The position numbers were made by a program, and so were the translations under genes. Of a stretch of 64,000 nt of DNA, positions 43,823 to 53,091 are shown piece after piece. The stretch is from positions 248,001 through 312,000 of the forward strand of contig NZ_SGXE01000002.1 in the NCBI RefSeq assembly GCF_004216895.1. Reading direction: 5' to 3'. Positions within the stretch are counted from its first letter, which is position 1. The number at the start of each line of letters is the position of its first letter. Below the pieces are notes generated by a model, which ran no database searches, was not told where the DNA came from, and was given only the letters and a program-made list of their open reading frames with translations. Origin of the DNA: Aquimarina brevivitae (GTDB taxonomy: Bacteria; Bacteroidota; Bacteroidia; Flavobacteriales; Flavobacteriaceae).

Positions 43823-45355
43823 TTATGACTTTTTCCTTTTTTTAAGAGTAAATAGATCTTTTCTTCTATCCCTCAGGTTTTTAACACTCCCGAATTGATT
43901 TAATTCGCGCAGCAAACTAATATCTACATCTGCAATTAAAATCATCTCGGTATTGGGTGTGGTTTCTGCTTTAATACCATTGGACGGAAAGGCAAAATCA
44001 CAAGGAGTAAACACTGTGGATTGTGCATATTGGATATCCATGTTCTCTACCTTAGGAAGGTTGCCTACACTACCAGCAATAGCCACATAGCATTCGTTTT
44101 CAATTGCCCGGGCTCGCGCACAATTACGGACTCTGGAGTAGCCATTTTGTGTATCTGTTAAGAACGGTACAAATAGTATATCCATCCCTTCATCTGCTAA
44201 TAAACGACTTAATTCTGGAAATTCTGAATCATAACAAATAAGTACACCGACCCTACCACAATCCGTATCAAAGGTTCGGAGTTCATTTCCTCCTTGCATA
44301 CCCCAAACTTTTTCTTCATCCGGCGTTACGTGTAGTTTTTCATAGCGTTCGGTGGTACCATCTCGTTTACATAAATAGCCTACATTGTATAATAAGTCAT
44401 CCTTCATTTCGGGCATACTACCGGTAATGATATTGATATTATAGGAAATGGCAAGTTCTGAGAAACGACGGATTACTTCATCCGTGTGTTTAGCAAGCTC
44501 TCGGATTGCTTGAGCTTCTGGCAGGTGATTGTTTTCGGCCATAAGCGGAGCATTAAAAAACTCGGGGAATAACGCGAAATCAGATCGATAACCAGATACT
44601 GCATCAATAAAATATTCAGCTTGATTCATCACTTCATCCAGATTCTTGTAGGGTCTCATTTGCCACTGAATAAGTCCCAGGCGTACCACTGTTTTTTTGG
44701 TAGCTGCTTTCTTTACTGGTTTTTCATAGTAAATATTATCCCATCTTAGCAGCACTGCATATTCATTGCTGGCTTCATCCCCCTCGAGATAGCCTTTTAA
44801 AACCTGCATAGGATGAAAATCATTGGATATCTGAAAGTTTAATACAGATTCGTGAATCTCTTTTCGCTTCACTCTTTCTATATATTCCTTAGGTGTATAT
44901 TGATCGGCATATTTGTAGTAATTAGGAATTCTACCTCCAAATACGATAGCCCTAAGATTTAAGCGTTCGCACAACTCCTTTCTGTAGTCATACATTCTGC
45001 GTCCTAAACGCAATCCACGATATTCAGGTTTTATAAATACATCAATACCATATAATACATCTCCATCATTGGTATGGGTATCAAAACTATAATCTCCTGT
45101 AATTTCTTTATAGGTATGCGTAGGATCAAATTGATCATAATCTACAATTATAGAAAGCGCACATCCTGCCAATTGATTATTAATTTTAATAACTACCTGG
45201 CCTTCGGGAAACTTTTTGATGAGTGCTTTAATATCATTTTTTTCCCAGTAGGGATCAGGAACGTTGACATACGACTCAATCATCGCTGTTTTCAATTCCT
45301 CATAGTCGCTCATTTTAAGATACTTCAGCTCAATATTTTCAATGTCCCTAATCAT
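43823..45355 (-). CDS. GNAT acetyltransferase fused to a carbon-nitrogen hydrolase (nitrilase family)
   Basis: A 510-residue cytoplasmic fusion. The N-terminal GNAT part (about 1-210) has the acetyl-CoA-binding segment PEYRGLRLGRRMYDYRKELC. The C-terminal nitrilase-superfamily part (about 222-505) shows the Glu-Lys-Cys triad regions: FPEFFNAP (Glu), YEKLHVTPDE (Lys) and VLICYDSEFPE (Cys). This fusion occurs in several bacteria, where it probably acylates and hydrolyses amides or aminoacyl compounds. The substrate is unknown. It has no operon partner. Confidence 0.92.
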   Translation of the reverse strand: MIRDIENIELKYLKMSDYEELKTAMIESYVNVPDPYWEKNDIKALIKKFPEGQVVIKINNQLAGCALSIIVDYDQFDPTHTYKEITGDYSFDTHTNDGDVLYGIDVFIKPEYRGLRLGRRMYDYRKELCERLNLRAIVFGGRIPNYYKYADQYTPKEYIERVKRKEIHESVLNFQISNDFHPMQVLKGYLEGDEASNEYAVLLRWDNIYYEKPVKKAATKKTVVRLGLIQWQMRPYKNLDEVMNQAEYFIDAVSGYRSDFALFPEFFNAPLMAENNHLPEAQAIRELAKHTDEVIRRFSELAISYNINIITGSMPEMKDDLLYNVGYLCKRDGTTERYEKLHVTPDEEKVWGMQGGNELRTFDTDCGRVGVLICYDSEFPELSRLLADEGMDILFVPFLTDTQNGYSRVRNCARARAIENECYVAIAGSVGNLPKVENMDIQYAQSTVFTPCDFAFPSNGIKAETTPNTEMILIADVDISLLRELNQFGSVKNLRDRRKDLFTLKKRKKS

Positions 45356-45438
45356 GCGTATAATTCTTTTTTCTATAGTGGTAAAATTAATTGAAATCCC
45401 AATAAGAATAAATTTAATTTAACAAAGGTTTATCGATT

Positions 45439-46056
45439 TCATTGCTTCTGTTTTAAAGTGAATATGGGTAGCGACACTTTATATGTTACCACCAGTAATC
45501 GTATGGCTATCACAATACCAGTAGTTATGATGTAACTAATATTTTCTTCAATCGAAAACGTATACAATATCATATAGGCGATACCTCCAGCAATGGAGGC
45601 CGTGGCATAAATTTCTTTCCTAAAAATAACTGGAATCTCATTACAGAGAATATCTCTGATGACTCCTCCAAAACAGCCGGTAGTGGTACCCAATGCTACA
45701 CATACAATCGGTGATAGATTTACGCGTAGACCTGTTTCGACACCGATTATCGTGAAGATGCCTAGTCCTATGGTATCAAATAGGAAAAGTGATTTTTTTA
45801 AATAATTCAGTTTATTTCTAAATATAATTGCTAGTGCTGTGGCGGTTCCGATTAGGTATAAATAAATAGTGTTTTCCATCCAGGTCACTGGAGTATTACC
45901 AATTAATACATCTCTTAATGTTCCTCCACCAATGGAGGTTACAAAAGCTATGATGAATATACCAAATAAGTCGAGTCTTCGATTCATGGCCGCAAGTGCT
46001 CCTGAAATAGCAAAAGCCGCAGTACCTAAAATATCAAGAAGATTAAAAATGCTCAT
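45439..46056 (-). CDS. TRIC-type cation channel / UPF0126 (YadS-like) membrane protein
   Basis: A 205-residue membrane protein made of two repeated three-helix units. Each carries the family motif: GTAAFAISGALAAM with FVTSIGGGTLRDVL (first) and VALGTTTGCFGGVIRDIL (second). PF03458 was once called a glycine transporter, but bacterial members form TRIC-like trimeric cation channels. Six to seven hydrophobic helices. No operon. Confidence 0.9.
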   Translation of the reverse strand: MSIFNLLDILGTAAFAISGALAAMNRRLDLFGIFIIAFVTSIGGGTLRDVLIGNTPVTWMENTIYLYLIGTATALAIIFRNKLNYLKKSLFLFDTIGLGIFTIIGVETGLRVNLSPIVCVALGTTTGCFGGVIRDILCNEIPVIFRKEIYATASIAGGIAYMILYTFSIEENISYIITTGIVIAIRLLVVTYKVSLPIFTLKQKQ

Positions 46057-46217
46057 AGCAATTATGAAAAATCAAAAATTAGCGGCAAAAGTACAGGAAA
46101 TGTATTGAATAACAGCGAATAGGCTAACATAATATACAATTATCATTATATAATAATTCTTAATAAAATTAGTGTAAGTTTTCTACTCAAATTACTACTT
46201 TTACAGCAGCAAAATGA

Positions 46218-47192
46218 ATGATTATGTCTGAACATATAGAAAGAATAAAATGTCTGATTATAGGATCTGGTCCAGCAGGTTATACTGCTGCGATTTATGC
46301 AGCCAGAGCAGATCTTAAACCAATTATGTATACGGGTTTAGAACCTGGTGGACAATTGACTACCACAACAGAGGTGGATAATTTTCCAGGATATCCTGAA
46401 GGAATTGATGGACCAACAATGATGGTACAGCTGCAACAGCAAGCTGAGCGTTTCGGTACGGAGGTTCGAATTGGTATGGTAACTGCGGTTGAATTTAGTG
46501 ATGAAGTAGGAGGGATCCATCAAGTTACTGTTGATAATGACAAAAAAATTGAGGCGGAAACTGTGATAATTTCTACAGGAGCTACTGCCAAATACTTAGG
46601 ATTGCCTAGTGAGCAACGCTTGCGTGGAGGAGGTGTATCTGCCTGTGCGGTATGCGATGGCTTCTTTTATAAAGGACAGGATGTAGCTATCGTTGGTGGA
46701 GGTGATACTGCTGCAGAAGAAGCAACATACTTAGCTAAAATCTGCTCACACGTTACGATGTTGGTGCGTAAGGATTATATGAAGGCGTCTAAAGCAATGC
46801 AACACCGCGTGGATAATACGTCAAACATTACCGTGAAGTATAATACTGAGGTAGATGAGGTTTTAGGAGAGCAGGTAGTTGAAGGATTACGCATGGTGAA
46901 TAATGAAACCGGTGAAAAAGAAGAAATAAAGATTACTGGACTTTTTATTGCTATTGGGCATAAGCCAAATACCGATATTTTTAAAGGTCAGTTGACTATG
47001 GATGATGCTGGATATATCAAAACTACTGGTAAGTCAACAAAAACCAATAAACCAGGGGTATTCGCTTCAGGAGATGTACAAGATAAGGAGTACCGCCAGG
47101 CCATTACTGCCGCGGGTACAGGTTGTATGGCAGCGCTTGATGCAGAACGTTACTTAGTAGGTATAGAAACTAAGGAGGAAGTCTCTGCCTAA
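46218..47192 (+). CDS. trxB: Thioredoxin-disulfide reductase
   Basis: A 324-residue cytoplasmic flavoenzyme that reduces thioredoxin with NADPH. FAD is bound by GSGPAGYTAAIYAARA (from residue 17), NADPH by VGGGDTAAEEATYLA, and the redox cysteines are C143 and C146 in SACAVCDG. FASGDVQDKEYRQAITAAG closes the FAD site. The start may be the ATG at 46218 or the one at 46224. A -7-like TACTTTTA lies upstream. A terminator shared with the convergent GIN gene follows. Confidence 0.96.
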   Translation: MIMSEHIERIKCLIIGSGPAGYTAAIYAARADLKPIMYTGLEPGGQLTTTTEVDNFPGYPEGIDGPTMMVQLQQQAERFGTEVRIGMVTAVEFSDEVGGIHQVTVDNDKKIEAETVIISTGATAKYLGLPSEQRLRGGGVSACAVCDGFFYKGQDVAIVGGGDTAAEEATYLAKICSHVTMLVRKDYMKASKAMQHRVDNTSNITVKYNTEVDEVLGEQVVEGLRMVNNETGEKEEIKITGLFIAIGHKPNTDIFKGQLTMDDAGYIKTTGKSTKTNKPGVFASGDVQDKEYRQAITAAGTGCMAALDAERYLVGIETKEEVSA

Positions 47193-47217
47193 TAGTACTA
47201 TAAGAAAGACTAGAAAT

Positions 47218-47247
47218 AAAAAAAGCTTCCTTTTGGAAGCTTTTTTT
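47218..47247. terminator. Bidirectional terminator between trxB and the GIN gene
   Basis: GCTTCC-TTTT-GGAAGC (47225-47240), with an A run before it and a T run after it, ending just before the stop of the minus-strand gene. It serves both convergent genes. Confidence 0.9.
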
Positions 47248-47248
47248 A

Positions 47249-48109
47249 TTAGTTTAAGATAAAACGGTTAGGTGTATAATCCAGGTTCTTTTTATACAAT
47301 GTGGCTTCGTTTAGGAAGACATCGAGTTTAATCTTAGGCTCGCCAAGTAGGTAAATTTCTGCTTCATCTATAGCTTCAATGGTTATCGCATCATTCGATT
47401 TGATATAGCATTCACTTTTACCTTCTGCAATAAGCTTGCTGGTACCCGAAATTAGTTTTTGTCCAAAAAATTCTGAATCCAAACCAGCTCTTACCAATAG
47501 GTTCTTAACTTCTCCTTCTAATTCTGCTTCCGCATTTTGGTATAAATCAACAGTAAGACTATCGGATGTTACCACGCCTTTAAACACTGCTTCTTGATTT
47601 ATTTGGTAGAAGGCTTCAGATGCGGTAGTATGTAAGGTTACATTGGCTTTTTCATGTGCAGTTGCTTTTAATTGTTGAGCCTCTACGGTTAGAAAAACCT
47701 CTGTCTCATTGTGGCATTCGATGAGTATATTTGAAGCTATAAGTGAATTTTTTGCGTTTGCTTGCACTTCGTTATAAAATTTTAAGCTTTGTAATGCTGC
47801 AGCACATCGTATGGTGATGTTTAATGCTTTGGCTCTACGGATATCCGCTTTGGTTTTTATAGTCAACACATCATTAACAACTTCGTACACAATAAACTCT
47901 TGCACATTACTATCCGCTTCAATGGTAATCATAGGATCGCTATCTTCCATGAGCGTAACCTGAAGGTTGTCGTATACTTCTATAGAAGAAAAGTTATCAA
48001 TAATTTTTTGCTCCGTCATGACAATTTTATTGCCTTTGACTTTTTCTTTTTGAGCCAATAGTGTTGCGCTTATCAGTACTATAAAAACAATGCTAAGTTT
48101 AAATTTCAT
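47249..48109 (-). CDS. GIN-domain (DUF2807) exported protein
   Basis: A 286-residue envelope protein with a signal peptide (residues 1-19, LISATLLAQ). The rest is a repetitive beta-helix-like DUF2807 head GIN domain: SSIEVYDNLQVTLMED, ITIEADSNVQEFIVYEV, LTIKTKADIRRAKALNI and further strands rich in Ala/Glu/Val. The family is of unknown function. It is convergent to trxB and apparently monocistronic. Confidence 0.85.
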   Translation of the reverse strand: MKFKLSIVFIVLISATLLAQKEKVKGNKIVMTEQKIIDNFSSIEVYDNLQVTLMEDSDPMITIEADSNVQEFIVYEVVNDVLTIKTKADIRRAKALNITIRCAAALQSLKFYNEVQANAKNSLIASNILIECHNETEVFLTVEAQQLKATAHEKANVTLHTTASEAFYQINQEAVFKGVVTSDSLTVDLYQNAEAELEGEVKNLLVRAGLDSEFFGQKLISGTSKLIAEGKSECYIKSNDAITIEAIDEAEIYLLGEPKIKLDVFLNEATLYKKNLDYTPNRFILN

Positions 48110-48316
48110 AGTTATGGTCTTTATTATGGTAACTCTTTTTTGAATTATAAAGTATACCGAAACTAATATATTTTTTTAATAAAAAGACCTTACTATTTAA
48201 TAAAGGTTGCACGAAAACGTATTTCATTTTACTAACTTAATTAGTAAGATAGGAGTAGTGTTTGTTTTTGGTCAAACCTCGATTTAACTCCTACTTGTTT
48301 ATCATATCGGAGCGCA

Positions 48317-48862
48317 CTAAACGACCGCCATGATTTTCTTAATCAAGAATGGGAATAGTATTCTAAATAGGGTCCAAATGACTAATCCTCCAAGTAATAA
48401 AACTGTTGCGATACCTATAGGTAATACACCTCCGAATGTAAACATCGTACCGAGTACAAAAGCTAATAAGTATAAAGGGTGATGGATGTGCACAAAAATA
48501 GCAAGTAGTAAGGGTGCCCAGATAACAAAGCGTAAAATATGTGCCAAATCAAATTCCCACAGTAAAGCGATACCAGCTCCAAATAATAAAGCAAAGACAA
48601 ACCCTCTGCTTAAAGTGGTTAGGTCATATGCTGTGCTTTCAATTTGCTGTAGTTTTTGACTGATGCTGATCAGTAGTAAGCTTAGTAGAGGAATGGATAA
48701 TAGTCCCCACCAATTGGAGATACCTGGTAAATCCTCTCTTGCTAAAAGATAATGTGTCATCACCGTTCCATCTAGATGATCCCAGGCAATGTGCAGTGCC
48801 ACCACTGCTGCAGCTAGCAGGGAGCATATTTTTTTATTTTTTAAGATAAGTGTGGCAATCAT
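48317..48862 (-). CDS. Hypothetical polytopic membrane protein
   Basis: A 181-residue protein with about five to six hydrophobic segments (e.g. SLLAAAVVALHIAW near 14-28, LLSIPLLSLLLIS, GFVFALLFGAGIALLW, then LLAIFVHIHHPLYLLAFVLG). It contains several His residues (HIHH) inside the membrane region. No family recognised. It lies after the terminator of the PadR operon, so it is a separate unit. Confidence 0.65.
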   Translation of the reverse strand: MIATLILKNKKICSLLAAAVVALHIAWDHLDGTVMTHYLLAREDLPGISNWWGLLSIPLLSLLLISISQKLQQIESTAYDLTTLSRGFVFALLFGAGIALLWEFDLAHILRFVIWAPLLLAIFVHIHHPLYLLAFVLGTMFTFGGVLPIGIATVLLLGGLVIWTLFRILFPFLIKKIMAVV

Positions 48863-48886
48863 AGTGCAATGGTTTTAGAGTTCCAT

Positions 48887-48936
48887 AAAAAAAGCTGTAA
48901 GAAAAATAACGAATTATATCATTCCTTACAGCTTTT
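48887..48936 (-). terminator. Terminator of the PadR-PspC-GIN operon
   Basis: GCTGTAAG (48894-48901) and CTTACAGC (48925-48932), flanked by A and T runs, with a 23-nt loop. On the minus strand it follows the GIN lipoprotein stop and ends in a T run. Confidence 0.7.
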
Positions 48937-48963
48937 ATGAGATTGGTTGGTTGTTATTGAAAA

Positions 48964-49683
48964 TTAATTTCTTCTTACATTACCTCCTGAGTTTTCTACC
49001 TCGTCTATTTTTTCAGGGTTTCCGTAGTAATTGATATCCGCACCGCTACTGGCTTTGCCTCTAAATTCTTGTTTCGCATGAATTTTAATAGAGGATCCAC
49101 TACTTGCGGTAGCACTGGCGATTAAGCTTTCCATATCTCTAGACTTGATATCTGCACCACTAGATGCTTTGGCATCATGTCGGTTTGCTTGACCTGATAA
49201 CTCAATATGCGCCCCACTCGATACTGAAGATTGTAAGGTTTCTGCTCTAACACTTAGTTCAATATCCGAACCACTTGAAGCTTTTAGGGTTAAGTTTCTT
49301 TCCACCACAGTTGCTTCAGAACTAATGCTTGCTCCACTAGAACTGGCGATCTTATTTAGTGATTTATACGAAACAAATACGTTTTTTTCATCTGCTCTGT
49401 AAATATTTTTATCTGAAGTAACATAGAGGGTATTGTTTTCTACATAAACTTCAATGTGTTGATGCAGATTTTCATTCGCTTCTACAATCACTTTGGCATC
49501 ATCACTTTTTATTAAGATTACATCTAGCCCCTTGCTTGCTTTTACACCTGTAAAGGCTTTGTCAATTGTTTTTTCCTTACGAATCACTTCTCCTTCTCCT
49601 TGAATACCATTAAAATTCATATTACAGGAGGCTAAGAATAGGGAAAGGAAAGCGGTTACTAAGATTTTTACTAAAGTTGTCAT
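48964..49683 (-). CDS. GIN-domain (DUF2807) lipoprotein
   Basis: A 239-residue lipoprotein with the lipobox LASC (Cys ~20). The beta-repeat body is rich in Ser/Ala/Gly (KIASSSGASISSEATV, LKASSGSDIEL, KASSGADINYYGN), with the GIN pattern of Ser-Ser-Gly turns. It lies last in the operon of PadR and PspC. The intergenic leader (49684-49784) holds an 8-bp hairpin at 49717-49741. GIN proteins often sit with PspC, suggesting an envelope-stress role. Confidence 0.87.
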   Translation of the reverse strand: MTTLVKILVTAFLSLFLASCNMNFNGIQGEGEVIRKEKTIDKAFTGVKASKGLDVILIKSDDAKVIVEANENLHQHIEVYVENNTLYVTSDKNIYRADEKNVFVSYKSLNKIASSSGASISSEATVVERNLTLKASSGSDIELSVRAETLQSSVSSGAHIELSGQANRHDAKASSGADIKSRDMESLIASATASSGSSIKIHAKQEFRGKASSGADINYYGNPEKIDEVENSGGNVRRN

Positions 49684-49716
49684 GTTGTTAATTTTTAAGT
49701 TAGGCTTCCTTCGGTT

Positions 49717-49741
49717 GCCTCTGCTGTGTGTAAGCAGAGGC
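49717..49741. promoter_or_regulatory. Hairpin in the leader between PspC and GIN genes
   Basis: GCCTCTGC/GCAGAGGC around a 9-nt loop. There is no T run, so it is more likely an mRNA processing or stability element than a terminator. It may set the level of the GIN lipoprotein relative to PspC. Confidence 0.5.
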
Positions 49742-49784
49742 GTTGAAGAAAGGTTTTTTGATTGATTGATTTTTTAATATTGGT

Positions 49785-51533
49785 TTAATTTTCGGATTTA
49801 ATATTTACACCGTTTTTGTCGATTTTAATATCTACTTCCTCATTTTTTATTTCCAGGCCTTTTTTATCTATTTTGACCTTAGATTTAGAAGTGCTATCGC
49901 TGATATTGATATGGATCCCATCTTTATCTTCGTTATACTTCCAATTGTTTTCTGCGGCTTCATCTTCACAGGTACTGCATAACAATTTTCCATCTACTAA
50001 CTGCAGGTAGTTACCTTCTCTACGATCAACTACCAAATAATCGTCGTAACTCCAGGAGTTATTATACCTTCTGGTGTTATTATCTGGGTAAATCGTCATC
50101 CCTTCAGGTAAGGTAATGATAACTTTTACCTCTTGATCGCGGTACTTATTAGCATAATCCGTAAGTGCATATCCATTTATTAATAAGGTATTATCACTTA
50201 CTTCGTATCCAAATATGATATCTTCTGCACGTTTTTTAGCTTCCTCATAAGAGCTTCCATCAGCTTTCTTTTCGATGCTTATTTTAGCAACGGTATCTCT
50301 GCTAGATGCTCTAAAAAACACCTGTACGTCCTTGATTACGATAACTTTATTGTCATTTTCATCACGTCTAATGCTAAATTCATTACCTCTTCGTAGGGTA
50401 TTGATGTATCTAGTATTACGAACCATTTGAATGTTTAAGGTATCATTTTTAGCTACTGGCAACACTTTTTCTTGGGTAATAACCTGTGCATCAAAAGCTT
50501 CTTGTGTAGCTTGTTTGATTCCTAAGAATACAAGTCCAAAAACTGCAGCAATCCAAACTGCTAATAAGCTAATTTTTGCTGGAGTACCGATTGATTTTAA
50601 GTTTGTAATTAAAATCTTTAGTCCAAGTATGAATAGAAAAAAGAACGGTATTCCTATGGCAAAAAAGCATAATAATGAAAGTAACCAAAGTGGTGCTTCT
50701 GGCATATTAGCCACTCCGATATGTTCACTTAGTCCGGTATCTACAAAGTCAAATGTACCTACTGTAAAAAGTCCAAAGAATAATCCGATTAATGTAGCCC
50801 CTGCAAGGATCAATAAAAATACCCCAACAAATTTTACAAAAATTTTAAACAAGGTAAGTGCTACATCTCCTAGAGCTTCAAAGAATGTGGTAGAGCTACT
50901 TTTTACTTTGTTTCCATATTTTTGGTAGTCTACATCTTTTACTTTGTCTGCTACATCATTGAAGCCTTCTTTGATTTTTTTTTCGATATTACTGATATTG
51001 ACAGCTTCTCCTTTCATTGCCAAAAAATCTGCAGTGGTTTTAGCCTCAGGAACAAAAAGCCAAAAAGCAATATAGATTAGGATAAAAGCACCACTAGAAA
51101 ATACGGTGAACAGTATCCAGGCCAACCGTATCCAAATTGGATCAATACCGAGATAATGACCTAATCCTGAACTTACTCCACCAACATATGAATTAGTGGT
51201 GTCTCTAAACAATTGTTTAGTGTTTTTAGTTTGGCTTGATGCCTTTGGTTCGTCTTCAAAAATTTCTTCGTCTATTCGGTAATCTTCAGGTTGACCCATA
51301 ACTTCAATTACTTCGTCAACTTCTTTCATTCCGATAACTTGTCTTTCGTCTTTTATTTTTTCACTAAAAAGTTCTGCAATACGAGCTTCGATGTCTGATA
51401 TGATCTCATCTCTTCCCTGAGAGTCCGTAAATGAACGTTTTATAGCATCCAGATAGCGTTGTAACTTCAGGTAAGCGTTTTCATCTACGTGAAAAAATAT
51501 GCCTGCTAAATTTATATTTACTGTCTTGTTCAT
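49785..51533 (-). CDS. PspC domain membrane protein
   Basis: A 582-residue inner-membrane protein. The N-terminal ~85 residues (VNINLAGIFFHVDENAYL, then SDIEARIAELFSEKI) are a soluble domain common in Bacteroidota PspC proteins. The PspC domain follows (about 107-160: LFRDTTNSYVGGVSSGLGHY, then GIDPIWIRLAWILFTVFSSG). Further helices appear at about 225-345, and then a beta-rich periplasmic C-terminal part (360-582) ends in an alternating Lys/Asp strand. It may sense or control envelope stress as in the phage-shock response. It overlaps padR by 4 nt. Confidence 0.9.
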   Translation of the reverse strand: MNKTVNINLAGIFFHVDENAYLKLQRYLDAIKRSFTDSQGRDEIISDIEARIAELFSEKIKDERQVIGMKEVDEVIEVMGQPEDYRIDEEIFEDEPKASSQTKNTKQLFRDTTNSYVGGVSSGLGHYLGIDPIWIRLAWILFTVFSSGAFILIYIAFWLFVPEAKTTADFLAMKGEAVNISNIEKKIKEGFNDVADKVKDVDYQKYGNKVKSSSTTFFEALGDVALTLFKIFVKFVGVFLLILAGATLIGLFFGLFTVGTFDFVDTGLSEHIGVANMPEAPLWLLSLLCFFAIGIPFFFLFILGLKILITNLKSIGTPAKISLLAVWIAAVFGLVFLGIKQATQEAFDAQVITQEKVLPVAKNDTLNIQMVRNTRYINTLRRGNEFSIRRDENDNKVIVIKDVQVFFRASSRDTVAKISIEKKADGSSYEEAKKRAEDIIFGYEVSDNTLLINGYALTDYANKYRDQEVKVIITLPEGMTIYPDNNTRRYNNSWSYDDYLVVDRREGNYLQLVDGKLLCSTCEDEAAENNWKYNEDKDGIHINISDSTSKSKVKIDKKGLEIKNEEVDIKIDKNGVNIKSEN

Positions 51534-51874
51534 TGTTTCGTATCTTTTTTAGGTTGTGTTACGAGATTTACCGCGTGTCGTAATTCGTCCCAAGTGGTAT
51601 TTAGTTCTTTTAGAAATAGTTTTCCGGTTTCAGTGAGTCCATAATATTTTCTTGGAGGTCCTGATGTGGATTCTTCCCAGCGATAGCTAAGTAATCCTGC
51701 GTTCTTCAGTCTAGTAAGTAAGGGATATATTGTGCCTTCCACTACTAGCATCTTTGCATCCTTAAGCGTGTCAAGAATTTCTGCTACATATGCATCGTCG
51801 TCTTTTAATATCGAAAGTATGCAGTATTCCAGAACACCCTTACGCATTTGCGCTTTCGTGTTTTCGATCTTCAT
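51530..51874 (-). CDS. PadR family transcriptional regulator
   Basis: A 114-residue winged-helix DNA-binding regulator. It begins MKIENTKAQMRKGVLEYCIL, the PadR start, and has the wing region VEGTIYPLLTRLKNAGLLSY followed by PPRKYYGLTETGK. It heads the operon with PspC and GIN, which it probably represses. PadR proteins usually act as dimers. A leader with repeated ATCA units (51907-51930) lies just upstream. Confidence 0.93.
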   Translation of the reverse strand: MKIENTKAQMRKGVLEYCILSILKDDDAYVAEILDTLKDAKMLVVEGTIYPLLTRLKNAGLLSYRWEESTSGPPRKYYGLTETGKLFLKELNTTWDELRHAVNLVTQPKKDTKQ

Positions 51875-51906
51875 AAAGCTGTTTTTTTAAAAAGTTAAAC
51901 TGTTCA

Positions 51907-51930
51907 TTTTTTGATTGATTGATTGATGAT
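51907..51930 (-). repeat. ATCA tetranucleotide leader repeat
   Basis: On the minus strand (ATCA)n followed by A6. The same TTTTTTGATTGAT string on the plus strand occurs at 49754-49770 and 52394-52409, each close to a gene of this cluster (PspC/GIN, padR, DUF4870). Confidence 0.5.
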
Positions 51931-51940
51931 GGTTATGTTT

Positions 51941-52393
51941 TTATTTTAAAAACCGTATGGTTAATGGGTATCTATATTCTTCTCCTTTATTTGCCTTTAT
52001 CGCAGCATTTATTATAAATACTATTTCTAAGAAAAAACCGATTAAGGCAATAATTCCAATAAATGAAGCTCCAATTAACACATTAAAACTACCTGGGTTA
52101 GACATATTTATATGAATATTGTCATTGTGGGTAAGATTCATTAATGAAGCGTCACCAAGGACATTAAATATGAAAAATGGTATGGATAACGTTCCTAATA
52201 CAATAATGTAAAGTAATATACTTAATTGAAAATTGATCGCTTCTTTGCCATTCTTGTCAATAAATTCAGACTTATCCTTATTTAGGGTCCATAATAAAAT
52301 TGGAGCTATAAATCCACCAAATGGGAAAAAATACTTGGAAAAGATTCCTAGATGAATAAAAGTTGCAATGTTTTTGTGATTTGAATTGTCCAT
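51941..52393 (-). CDS. DUF4870 domain membrane protein
   Basis: A 150-residue membrane protein. It starts MDNSNHKNIATFIHLGIFSK and has about four hydrophobic segments with FGGFIAPILLWTLNKDKSEF and NGKEAINFQLSILLYIIVLG, the DUF4870 signature, plus the C-terminal EYRYPLTIRFLK. The function is unknown. I took the ATG at 52393 rather than one at 52435 because a perfect -7 box, TATATTTG, lies at 52440-52433 on the minus strand and would overlap the longer start. It has its own promoter, 66 bp upstream of padR. Confidence 0.88.
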   Translation of the reverse strand: MDNSNHKNIATFIHLGIFSKYFFPFGGFIAPILLWTLNKDKSEFIDKNGKEAINFQLSILLYIIVLGTLSIPFFIFNVLGDASLMNLTHNDNIHINMSNPGSFNVLIGASFIGIIALIGFFLEIVFIINAAIKANKGEEYRYPLTIRFLK

Positions 52394-52556
52394 TTTTTTG
52401 ATTGATGATGAATGATATAATAGTTTCTTATGCAAATATATGGTTAAAAAAAGGTATTATGCAAAACATAGTACCATAATTTAACATAAGTTTAAGAAAA
52501 ATATTACTTCAGCAGCTTGTTTCTTTTAGCTATATTGAACCCAAAATCACAAGGAA

Positions 52557-53009
52557 ATGACGTTAACACCAAGGAAACTCAATATTTTTTCACTTTTCAA
52601 ATTACCATCTGCCTGGTTATGCGGAGTTAGGGTAAAAAGCATAAATGACTCAGAATGCGTAGTAACGGTTAAGCATAGATGGATCAATCAAAATCCTTTT
52701 AACTCTATGTTTTGGGCAGTACAGGGAATGGCAGCTGAATTAACTACAGGAGCGTTGGTTGTAGGGTATATTAGAGATAGTGGTAAAAAGATATCTATGC
52801 TAGTTGCTAATAACAATGCTACGTTTACTAAGAAAGCAACAGGCAGGATACAGTTCGTTTGTAAAGATGGACTTACGGTCAAAGCAGCTATCCAAAAAGC
52901 GATTGCCACGGGAGAAGGGCAAACCGTATGGATGAAATCCATAGGAACAAATAAAGAAGGTGTGGAGGTTTCAACTTTTAATTTTGAATGGACCTTAAAA
53001 GTAAAATAG
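52557..53009 (+). CDS. DUF4442 hotdog-fold protein
   Basis: A 150-residue cytoplasmic protein with the DUF4442 pattern: N-terminal helix (PRKLNIFSLFKLPSAWLCG), VTVKHRWINQNPFNSMFWAV and MAAELTTGALV, then a central beta sheet. The family is related to hotdog-fold thioesterases (PaaI/YiiD-like) and probably handles acyl-CoA or a similar thioester. No operon partner; the AIM24 gene follows after 82 bp. Confidence 0.87.
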   Translation: MTLTPRKLNIFSLFKLPSAWLCGVRVKSINDSECVVTVKHRWINQNPFNSMFWAVQGMAAELTTGALVVGYIRDSGKKISMLVANNNATFTKKATGRIQFVCKDGLTVKAAIQKAIATGEGQTVWMKSIGTNKEGVEVSTFNFEWTLKVK

Positions 53010-53091
53010 GATAGGTAAGTGCTGTAACAAATATACCTGATATACTACTTATTAGGTGATAATTATTCATTAATCACTAAATAAACAACTT

